DNA of 7,675 nucleotides, taken from contig JAQGMQ010000757.1 of NCBI GenBank assembly GCA_028292305.1, positions 1 to 7,675 on the forward strand, given 5' to 3'. This DNA comes from Rhodoferax sp. GTDB taxonomy: Bacteria; Pseudomonadota; Gammaproteobacteria; Burkholderiales; Burkholderiaceae_C. Both the position numbers and the translations under genes were made by a program. Below, piece by piece: positions 1 to 5,253 of the stretch (the first letter of the stretch is position 1; every line of letters starts with the position of its first letter). Below the pieces are notes generated by a model, which worked only from the letters and a program-made list of their open reading frames with translations, had not been told where the DNA came from and ran no database searches.

Positions 1-897
1 ATCCGCAGCACCGATTCAATGCTGAAGCTGCTGCAGCGCCTGAAGCCGCTGTGCGACGCACAGGGCGCGCGGCTCGGCCTGGCGCCGCATTCGCTGCGCG
101 CCGTGCCGCCCGAAAGCCTGCGCGAGGCACTGGCCGGCCTGGCCGCCATCGACCCGGCGGCGCCGGTGCACATCCACATTGCCGAGCAGACCGGCGAGGT
201 CGACGCCTGCCTGGCCTGGAGTGGCCAGCGGCCGGTGGAATGGCTGCTGGACCATGCGGCGGTGGACGCGCGGTGGTGCCTGGTGCACGCCACGCACATG
301 TCCCCCGACGAGTACGCGCGTGCCGCCCGCACGGGTGCGGTGGCGGGTCTGTGCCCGAGCACCGAGGCCAACCTGGGCGACGGGCTGTTCGACATGCCGG
401 CCTGGCTGGCGGCGGGTGGCGCCTGGGGCCTGGGCTCGGACAGCCACGCCACCGTCAACGCGGCCGAAGAGTTGATGCTGCTGGAGTATGGGCAGCGGCT
501 GCAGCGGCGCGAGCGCAATGTGCTGGCGACGACGGCGCAGCCGCAGGTGGCGACGGCGATGGTGCTGCAGGCGGTGGCGGGGGGCAGGCAAGCGGGGGGG
601 TGGAATGACCGCCCTCACCCCAGCCCCCTCCCGCATGCGGGAGCACATACCGAATGCGGGTTGGCGGTCGGGCAGCCGGCCGACTTCGTGGTGCTCGACG
701 CCGACCACGTCGCGCTGGCCGGGCTTTCGGCAGCCGAGATGTTGTCGAGCCACGTGTTCGCCAGCCACCGCACTTCGGCCATCGCGGGCGTGTGGACGCG
801 CGGTGTGCAGCGGTTGCAGGCCGGCCGCCATGCACTGCACCAGGCCGCCGCGGCGGCGTTCGTGGCGGCGCGCGCACAATTGCGCGATACAGCCTGA
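1..897 (+). CDS. hutF: Formimidoylglutamate deiminase HutF, C-terminal part (5' end outside window)
   Basis: HutF is a cytoplasmic zinc amidohydrolase that converts N-formimino-L-glutamate to N-formyl-L-glutamate and ammonia in the five-step histidine degradation route. About 298 codons are present; the family is usually about 450 residues, so the N-terminal third, including the first metal-binding HxH, lies upstream of base 1. Visible motifs: HSLRAV (bases 88-105), a conserved HutF substrate-site motif; HIHIAEQ (169-189) with a metal-ligand His; HATHM (286-300); and SDSHA (436-450) with the catalytic/metal Asp. The C-terminal GLAVGQPADFVVLD (about 658-699) is the usual amidohydrolase beta-sandwich return. 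Between the two, about 18-20 residues around bases 600-657 (including PHPSPLPHAG) do not look like HutF and coincide with a dispersed palindromic repeat, although the frame stays open. The stop TGA lies in TGAGGA, which also holds the hutG ribosome site. The neighbouring hutG supports HutF over other amidohydrolases. Confidence 0.93.
   Translation: MRSTDSMLKLLQRLKPLCDAQGARLGLAPHSLRAVPPESLREALAGLAAIDPAAPVHIHIAEQTGEVDACLAWSGQRPVEWLLDHAAVDARWCLVHATHMSPDEYARAARTGAVAGLCPSTEANLGDGLFDMPAWLAAGGAWGLGSDSHATVNAAEELMLLEYGQRLQRRERNVLATTAQPQVATAMVLQAVAGGRQAGGWNDRPHPSPLPHAGAHTECGLAVGQPADFVVLDADHVALAGLSAAEMLSSHVFASHRTSAIAGVWTRGVQRLQAGRHALHQAAAAAFVAARAQLRDTA
611..650. repeat. REP-like palindromic dispersed repeat inside hutF
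   Basis: The segment begins CCCTCACCCCAGCCCCCTC and contains a perfect 16-base palindrome, CTCCCGCATGCGGGAG, at 628-643. This matches a form I recognise as common between genes in Burkholderiales and other Proteobacteria (CCCTCACCCC-A-CCCTCTCCC followed by a palindrome), often seen in translation as PHPSPLP. Here it lies within the hutF reading frame and is read through without a stop. The exact borders are uncertain. GCGGG occurs on both sides (592-596 and 656-660), and a run of seven G (594-600) lies immediately to the left. Identification as a dispersed repeat rests on memory of such sequences, not on other copies in this window. Confidence 0.7.
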
Positions 898-902
898 GGA
901 TT
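898..902 (+). promoter_or_regulatory. hutG ribosome binding site overlapping the hutF stop
   Basis: GAGGA at 896-900 shares its first two bases with the hutF stop codon (TGA, 895-897) and ends 8 bases before the hutG ATG at 909. This decides the hutG start and suggests that translation of the two genes is coupled. Confidence 0.7.
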
Positions 903-908
903 TTCGAC

Positions 909-1730
909 ATGACCGACCACGTGACCGACCAGCCCGCCTTCCGCTTCCACCGGGGCAGCGTGCCGCTGCTCGTGTCGATGCCGCATGTGGGCACCCACCT
1001 GCCGCCCGCCATCGCCGCGCGGCTCACGCCCGAGGCGCGGCAGGTGCCCGACACCGACTGGCATCTGGAAAAACTGTACGACTTCGCGCGCGAACTCGGC
1101 GCGTCGATCCTGGTGGCGACGCACTCGCGCTACGTGGTCGACCTGAACCGCCCGCCCGACGGCGCGAGCCTGTACCCGGGCCAGAGCGTCACCGGCCTGT
1201 GCCCGGTCGACACCTTCGACAACACGCCGCTGTACGCCAAGGGCGACGTGCCTGGCGACGCAGAAATCGAAGCGCGGCGCGTGGCCGTGTGGGAGCCCTA
1301 CCACCGCCAGCTGGAAGCCGAGCTGGCCCGCATCCGCACCGAACACGGCGTGGCCGTGTTGTGGGATGCACATTCGATCCGCTCGGTGCTGCCGCGTTTC
1401 TTCGACGGCCGGTTGCCCGACTTCAACCTCGGCACGGCCAAGGGCGACAGCTGCGCCGACGCGCTGACGCAGGCCGTGTTTCGCATCGCCGACCAGGCCG
1501 GTGGCTACACCGCGGTGCTGAACGGCCGCTTCACCGGCGGCTACATCACGCGCCACTACGGCGAGCCCTCGCGGAACATCCACGCCATCCAGATGGAGAT
1601 GACGCAGGCCTCCTACATGCAGGAAGCGCTGCCGTTCGACTACCTGCCCGACGTGGCGGCCGGCGTACAACCGCACCTGCGACGCATGCTGGAAGCCACG
1701 CTCAAGTTCGCCCATACGCGGCAAGGCTGA
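909..1730 (+). CDS. hutG: N-formylglutamate deformylase HutG
   Basis: The enzyme hydrolyses N-formyl-L-glutamate to glutamate and formate, the final step after HutF. The 273-residue product is a normal length for the HutG branch of the N-formylglutamate amidohydrolase family (zinc-dependent, cytoplasmic). Recognisable blocks: SMPHVGTHLPP (residues 23-33, with the metal-site His26), DTDWHLEKLYDFA (48-60), ATHSRYVVDLNRPP (70-83), LWDAHSIRSVLPRFFDG (151-167), RFTGGYITRHYGEP (207-220) and IQMEMTQASYM (227-237). I chose the ATG at 909 because it follows a good GAGGA site, while the open frame upstream to 654 overlaps hutF and has no family resemblance. The 11-bp gap to hutF indicates one transcript. 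No convincing terminator follows; only a 5-bp stem lies at 1737-1749. Any HutC-type control would lie upstream, outside the window. Confidence 0.96.
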   Translation: MTDHVTDQPAFRFHRGSVPLLVSMPHVGTHLPPAIAARLTPEARQVPDTDWHLEKLYDFARELGASILVATHSRYVVDLNRPPDGASLYPGQSVTGLCPVDTFDNTPLYAKGDVPGDAEIEARRVAVWEPYHRQLEAELARIRTEHGVAVLWDAHSIRSVLPRFFDGRLPDFNLGTAKGDSCADALTQAVFRIADQAGGYTAVLNGRFTGGYITRHYGEPSRNIHAIQMEMTQASYMQEALPFDYLPDVAAGVQPHLRRMLEATLKFAHTRQG

Positions 1731-1893
1731 GCCGGCCACCCGGCGGGTGCGGCAGCCAAGTCAACGGTTGCTGATCTCTACGCACGTCGCATTGGCGGTG
1801 GCACAGACAAGGCGTGTTGGGCACTGTACGAAACGCAACCCGGCATACTGGCGAGGGGCGCCAAGCCCTCCTACAACATGACGGAGACAAGAC
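1731..1893. other. Intergenic spacer hutG to Bug gene
   Basis: This 163-bp gap holds a 5-bp stem (CACCC-GGC-GGGTG, 1737-1749) just after hutG and a GAGGG/CCCTC stem (1853-1857 with 1866-1870) shortly before the Bug start. Neither has a T-run, so neither is a convincing intrinsic terminator. I found no clear sigma-70 promoter. The spacer is long enough for the Bug gene to have its own promoter. The ribosome site GGAG lies at 1883-1886. Confidence 0.4.
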
Positions 1894-2862
1894 ATGCCGA
1901 AACTCAAACGACTCTGGCTGGTGCTCGCCTGCGCGGCGAGCCTGGCGGCGGGCGCGCAAACCGCCTGGCCTGAAAAACCGGTGACGGTGATCGTGCCGTT
2001 CCCCGCCGGTGGCTCCACCGACACCGTGGCCCGCGCCATGGCCACGCAGATGCAGGGCAAGTTGAACCAGACCTTCGTGATCGACAACCGGCCCGGCGCC
2101 ACCGGTGCCATCGGCGCGGGCTTCGTGAAACGCGCACCGGCCGACGGCTACACGCTGATGGTGTCGTCGCTCGGCACCTATGTGATCGCACCGCATCTGC
2201 AGAAGTCGGTGCCCTTCGACGCGCTGAAGGATTTCGACTACCTGACGGTGCTGGTGCAGGCGCCCAACGTGTTGGTGGCCGCGCCCGGCAAGAAGGCGCG
2301 CAGCACCGCCGACGTGATCGCCGAGCTCAAGGCCAACCCCGGCAAGGTGAGCTTCGCGAGTTCGGGCAACGGTGCCTCCGACCACCTCTCGGCCGAAGTC
2401 TTCTGGCAGCAAAGCGGCACCGAAGGCCTGCATGTGCCATACAAGGGTGGCGCGCCGGCCATCAACGACCTGCTGGGCAACCAGGTCGACTACTCGTTCC
2501 AGAACGTCAACGCGGTGCTGCAGCACATCCGTGCGGGCAAGCTGCACCCGATCGCCGTCACGGGCAACAAACGCTCGCCCGTGCTGCCCGATGTGCCCAC
2601 GCTGGCCGAGGCTGGCGTGAAGGACGCCGAGGTGTATTCATGGCAAGGACTGGCGGCACCAAAAGGACTGCCGCCGGCGGTGCGCGAGAAGATCGCCGCG
2701 GCCGCCATCGCCGCCATGCGCGACCCGGTCGTGGCGGCCCGCATGACCGAGCAGGGCCTGGAGGTGGTGGCCAACACGCCGGCCCAGTTCACCGCGTTCC
2801 AGGCGCAGGAATTCGCACGCTGGAAGACGCTGATCGAAACGCGCAAGATCACCGCCGATTGA
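1894..2862 (+). CDS. Bug/TctC-family tripartite tricarboxylate transporter substrate-binding protein
   Basis: This is a periplasmic extracytoplasmic solute-binding protein of 322 residues, the usual Bug length. Residues 1-21 form a signal peptide: a basic MPKLKR start, a hydrophobic core LWLVLACAASLAA, and a likely cut after AGA. The mature protein opens with the family signature WPEKPVTVIVPFPAGGSTDTVAR (first ligand loop, residues 25-47), followed by VIDNRPGATGAIGAGFVKRAPADGYTL (62-88) and VPYKGGAPAINDLLGNQVDY (181-200). The ATG at 1894 follows GGAG with 7-base spacing; the ATG at 1878 is in another frame. Ligand specificity cannot be read from sequence: known members bind carboxylates, amino acids or nicotinamide-related compounds. 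No TctA/TctB membrane genes are nearby, as for many orphan Bug genes in Burkholderiales. Position after hutG hints at, but does not show, a link to histidine-related uptake. Confidence 0.93.
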   Translation: MPKLKRLWLVLACAASLAAGAQTAWPEKPVTVIVPFPAGGSTDTVARAMATQMQGKLNQTFVIDNRPGATGAIGAGFVKRAPADGYTLMVSSLGTYVIAPHLQKSVPFDALKDFDYLTVLVQAPNVLVAAPGKKARSTADVIAELKANPGKVSFASSGNGASDHLSAEVFWQQSGTEGLHVPYKGGAPAINDLLGNQVDYSFQNVNAVLQHIRAGKLHPIAVTGNKRSPVLPDVPTLAEAGVKDAEVYSWQGLAAPKGLPPAVREKIAAAAIAAMRDPVVAARMTEQGLEVVANTPAQFTAFQAQEFARWKTLIETRKITAD

Positions 2863-2863
2863 T

Positions 2864-2879
2864 GCGCCCACTACGGCGC
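2864..2879. terminator. Short GC hairpin across the convergent gap
   Basis: GCGCC (2864-2868), a loop CACTAC, then GGCGC (2875-2879) form a perfect 5-bp stem that spans the 8-bp gap between the convergent Bug and elaA-like genes and covers the elaA-like stop codon. The position suits a two-way transcription end, but there is no T-run on either side, so any effect would be weak or Rho-assisted. Such short GC stems also occur by chance at this GC content. Confidence 0.3.
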
Positions 2880-3326
2880 GGAGCGCAGCATTTCGATATG
2901 GGGAATGCCGTCTTCGCTGTAGGCTTCCGACGTCTGCACGAAGCCGAAGCCCTGGTAGAACTTCAACAGATACTGCTGCGCGCCGATGCGGTTCGGGTGA
3001 CCGGGCCAAGTGGCGTCGCAACGCGCCAGCGCCTCGGTCACCAGGGCCTGACCTACACCCTTGCCGCGGAACGCCGCGGCGTTGACGACGCGGCCCAGCG
3101 AGGGCTCGTCGTACTTGGCACCCGGGTCAACCACGCGCAGGTAGGCGGCGAGTGCGTCGCCCGACCAGGCGAGGAGGTGCCAGCACTGCAGGTCGAGTGC
3201 GTCGGCGTCCTGGAACACACAATTTTGTTCGACGACGAAGACGGCTTCACGCAGGGCGATGGCAGCGTGGAAGGCGCGGGCGCTGAGACCGTCGATGCGG
3301 GCCCATTCGAAACGTAGAGGGGTCAT
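2871..3326 (-). CDS. ElaA-like GNAT-family N-acetyltransferase
   Basis: A 151-residue protein, the typical size of the ElaA (COG2153) branch of GNAT acetyltransferases, which move an acetyl group from acetyl-CoA to an amine; the natural substrate of ElaA is not established. Visible features: the ElaA-type stretch LREAVFVVEQNCVFQDADALD (residues 25-45), the central strand HLLAW....AAYLRVV (50-66), the acetyl-CoA pyrophosphate loop RGKGVGQAL (87-95) after LGRVVN, FYQGFGF (123-129) with the Tyr that often acts as general acid in GNATs, and the ElaA-like C-terminal GIPHIEML (140-147). The ATG at 3324-3326 gives the expected N-terminus, but no good ribosome site precedes it, so translation may be weak. 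Upstream lies a dispersed repeat element and then htpX in the same orientation. It is convergent with the Bug gene. Confidence 0.88.
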   Translation of the reverse strand: MTPLRFEWARIDGLSARAFHAAIALREAVFVVEQNCVFQDADALDLQCWHLLAWSGDALAAYLRVVDPGAKYDEPSLGRVVNAAAFRGKGVGQALVTEALARCDATWPGHPNRIGAQQYLLKFYQGFGFVQTSEAYSEDGIPHIEMLRSAP

Positions 3327-3351
3327 GTTTTGTGTTGGTTTCTGGCAGAGG

Positions 3352-3452
3352 CTTCGACAAGCTCAGCCCGAACGGAAGGTGGGCTCAGCGCGAACGGAAG
3401 GTGGGCTCAGCGCGAACGGATTTCACCCCCGTTAGCACTGAGCCTGTCGAAG
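3352..3452. repeat. Dispersed inverted-repeat element between elaA-like gene and htpX
   Basis: The left arm (3352-3375) and right arm (3429-3452) are 24-base inverted repeats agreeing at 20 positions; shared blocks are CTTCGACA, GCTCAG and AACGG. I recognise the arm (CTTCGACAAGCTCAGC...GAACGG) as a very common dispersed intergenic repeat in Comamonadaceae and many other Proteobacteria. The interior (3376-3428) contains most of a 22-base tandem duplication. The element occupies most of the 170-bp spacer. RNA made from either strand could fold into a long hairpin, so it may limit read-through from htpX into the elaA-like gene or stabilise the htpX mRNA end. That role is inference. Confidence 0.8.
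3371..3420. repeat. 22-bp tandem repeat, two perfect copies plus a partial third
   Basis: Copies at 3371-3392 and 3393-3414 are identical, and 3415-3420 (AACGGA) starts a third. Each contains GCTCAGCGCGAACGGA across the unit boundary, which is the inner part of the dispersed-repeat arm. GCTCAGCCCGAACGGA at 3361-3376 is the original arm, one base different. The pattern suggests local duplication of the arm's inner end inside the inverted-repeat element. Confidence 0.92.
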
Positions 3453-3496
3453 TGTCCGACTGTCGTCCGCCCCCGCCACGCCGAACGCCTGCGGCA

Positions 3497-4372
3497 TCAG
3501 CCCTGGCTGTTCTGCAGCGCCGCAATCCGCTCTTCGATCGGCGGGTGGGTCGAAAACAGCTTGCCGATGCCGCCGGCAATGCCCAGCGCGGCCACACTCT
3601 TCGGCAGCTCGGCTGTGTGCATGCCGCCCAGGCGCGCCAGGGCGTTGATCATCGGCTGGCAGCGGCCCATGAGTTGCGCGGCACCGGCATCGGCGCGGAA
3701 CTCGCGGTGGCGCGAGAACCAGGCGACGACGATGGCGGCGGCAAAGCCGAGCACGATGTCGAGCACGATGGTGGTCACGTAATAGCCGATGCCGGGGCCT
3801 GAACTGCGGTCGTCGCCCTTGCGCAGGAAGCCGTCCACCGCATAACCGATGACGCGGCTCAGGAACACCACGAAGGTGTTCATCACGCCCTGGATCAAGG
3901 TCATGGTGACCATGTCGCCGTTGGCCACGTGGGCCACCTCATGGCCCAGCACGGCTTCGATCTCTTCGCGGGTCATGCCCTGCAGCAGGCCGGTCGACAC
4001 GGCCACCAGGGCCGAGTTCTTGAAGGCGCCGGTGGCGAAGGCGTTGGGGTCGCCTTCGAACACGCCGACTTCGGGCATGCCGATCTTGGCCTTGTCGGCC
4101 AGGCGGCGCACGGTGTCGACGAGCCAGGCTTCGTCGGCGTTCTGCGGCTGGGCGATGACGCGCACGCCCGACGACCATTTGGCCATGGGCTTGCTGATCA
4201 GCAGCGAGATGATCGCGCCGCCGAAGCCCATCACCAGCGCGAAGCCGAGCAGCGCGCCCAGGTTCAGGCCGTTGGCGGTCAGGAAGCGGTTCACGCCGAG
4301 CAGGCTGGCGACGATGCCCAGCACCGCCACGAAGGCGACGTTGGTCAGCACGAACAGAAGGATGCGTTTCAT
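3497..4372 (-). CDS. htpX: Membrane zinc metalloprotease HtpX (M48B)
   Basis: HtpX is an inner-membrane M48 metalloprotease that cuts misfolded or damaged membrane proteins, working alongside FtsH in envelope quality control. The 291-residue product is the normal length. It has an N-terminal hydrophobic pair (residues 4-26 and 38-60), the zinc motif HEVAH (144-148) within EEIEAVLGHEVAHVANGD, two further hydrophobic segments (about 158-180 and 198-219), then RHREFRAD (221-228) supplying the third zinc ligand Glu224, and a C-terminal STHPPIEERI (274-283). All catalytic residues are intact. I chose the ATG at 4370-4372: it gives the classic MKRILLFVLTN start and follows GGAG (bases 4378-4381) with 5-base spacing. 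The longer frame to 4435 adds 21 unrelated residues. It lies 75 bp after the DUF3025 gene and has a candidate heat-shock promoter of its own. Confidence 0.97.
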   Translation of the reverse strand: MKRILLFVLTNVAFVAVLGIVASLLGVNRFLTANGLNLGALLGFALVMGFGGAIISLLISKPMAKWSSGVRVIAQPQNADEAWLVDTVRRLADKAKIGMPEVGVFEGDPNAFATGAFKNSALVAVSTGLLQGMTREEIEAVLGHEVAHVANGDMVTMTLIQGVMNTFVVFLSRVIGYAVDGFLRKGDDRSSGPGIGYYVTTIVLDIVLGFAAAIVVAWFSRHREFRADAGAAQLMGRCQPMINALARLGGMHTAELPKSVAALGIAGGIGKLFSTHPPIEERIAALQNSQG

Positions 4373-4413
4373 GGATTCTCCGGGGGGTCGGGTTAAGTTG
4401 GCCCTGACTTGCC

Positions 4414-4441
4414 AGATGAGGGCGCGGGCGCGCACATCAAG
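4414..4441 (-). promoter_or_regulatory. Candidate sigma-32 (heat-shock) promoter for htpX
   Basis: On the minus strand, CTTGAT (4441-4436) matches the sigma-32 -35 element CTTGAA at 5 of 6 bases. After a 14-base spacer, CCTCATCT (4421-4414) resembles the -10 element CCCCATnT with one mismatch. Spacing is in the usual 13-15 range. The expected transcription start near 4408 leaves a leader of about 36 bases with the htpX ribosome site. HtpX is a known heat-shock gene in E. coli, which raises the likelihood. This is pattern matching by eye in GC-rich DNA, with no experimental support. Confidence 0.5.
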
Positions 4442-4447
4442 CCGAGG

Positions 4448-5242
4448 TCAGGCCGCGTCGTTTGTTGTCGTGGTTGTAGGGACGCGGCGGGGCCGAAATA
4501 CAAGCGGGTCATCATAGAAGGAAAAGTTTTCGTTGCCGAGCCACCAGCCGGGTACGCCCAAAACTGGCAAGGGAAAGAAAGGTTTGCGGGCCAGCGCTTC
4601 GGCGCTCAGGCTTTGGGCAATGGCCGCGTCCAACCCCCGCATGTCAACGCCGCCGGACATCGGCACGGCGTACACGTGGGCCGTGATCGGCTTGCGCGGC
4701 GTGACCAGTTTTTCGAGCAGTGCATGGCCGAACAGCAGCAGCCGCGCCTCGGCCCACAGCGGTCGCAGCTCGACAAAAAGCCGTTGCCACGCGCGGTCGG
4801 CCAGGGCCTGCCAGAGCGCGGGCGGCGCGATGAGGAAGGCCGCGTTTTCGTCGAACAGCGTCAGTGCGTCACGCACCGCGCCGCGTTGCGGACTCTGGCC
4901 CTGCGCGGCAATCTCGGCCGCCTGCAACTGGTTGAGCCGGGCCTTGGTGGCGGGGCATGTTTGCCAGACCAGGCCGTTGAAGAAGTCGTGCAGGTTGTCG
5001 CGGCTGGGCACGGTGCCGGTGGCGAAGATGAAACTTTCATAGGCCAGGCGGGGCGGCAAGGCGTGCTGCGGCACGAAGCGCACCGGCGCGTCGCCAGCGG
5101 CATTCAGCGCATCCGCCACTGGCTGGCCCTGCAGCACGCGGGCCAGGGCCGGCTCGCCAAGTGTCCTGAAGGGCGCCAGCCACGGGCGCGACCAGTCGAC
5201 GGATGGCCACGGTGGCAACGGCGGCGGCGGGCCTTGCGGCAC
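4448..5242 (-). CDS. DUF3025 domain-containing protein
   Basis: A protein of unknown function that I recognise as DUF3025. From a GTG at 5240-5242 it has 264 residues. Hallmarks are VDWSRPWLAPF (residues 15-25), YESFIFATGTVPSRDNLHDFFNGLVW (68-93), the following PATKARLNQLQAAEI (97-111), FDENAAFLI (130-138), ELRPLWAEARLLLFGHALLEKL (158-179), ITAHVYAVP (186-194) and a C-terminal FFPLPVLGVPGWWLGNENFSFYDDPLVFRP (222-251), all of which fit the family's full length. No signal peptide or membrane segment is seen. The conserved HDFFN and Asp/Glu residues could form an active site, but no activity is established. The start is uncertain: no ATG exists near the N-terminus, the GTG has only a weak AGG ahead of it, and the open frame further upstream to 5938 is the shadow of the NYN gene. 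The start lies 11 bp after the NYN stop, so it is probably co-transcribed with that gene. Confidence 0.85.
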   Translation of the reverse strand: MPQGPPPPLPPWPSVDWSRPWLAPFRTLGEPALARVLQGQPVADALNAAGDAPVRFVPQHALPPRLAYESFIFATGTVPSRDNLHDFFNGLVWQTCPATKARLNQLQAAEIAAQGQSPQRGAVRDALTLFDENAAFLIAPPALWQALADRAWQRLFVELRPLWAEARLLLFGHALLEKLVTPRKPITAHVYAVPMSGGVDMRGLDAAIAQSLSAEALARKPFFPLPVLGVPGWWLGNENFSFYDDPLVFRPRRVPTTTTTNDAA

Positions 5243-5253
5243 GGCCTGGGCGC

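Noticed and set aside
654..908. Upstream extension of hutG
   Set aside because: It overlaps hutF, is unlike HutG, and the ATG at 909 has a good ribosome site.
615..1739. Long minus-strand open frame opposite hutF and hutG (374 codons)
   Set aside because: It is antisense to two clear genes, rich in Arg/His/Gly with no family resemblance; long antisense frames are expected at this GC content.
1737..1749. Intrinsic terminator after hutG
   Set aside because: The stem is only 5 bp and no T-run follows.
488..1774. Long plus-strand open frame overlapping hutF and hutG in another frame
   Set aside because: Arg-rich shadow of the real genes; the real frames carry all the conserved motifs.
3361..3420. 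CRISPR array
   Set aside because: The repeat units are directly adjacent with no spacers, only two full copies exist, and there are no cas genes.
3330..3802. Two plus-strand open frames (3330-3782, 3332-3802) starting in the repeat element
   Set aside because: They translate the dispersed repeat (segments such as STEPVEVS and LSLSKC) and then run antisense to htpX; not real genes.
4373..4435. 21-residue N-terminal extension of HtpX
   Set aside because: HtpX proteins begin at the MKRI start; the ribosome site GGAG sits just ahead of that ATG, and the extension would cross the candidate promoter start.
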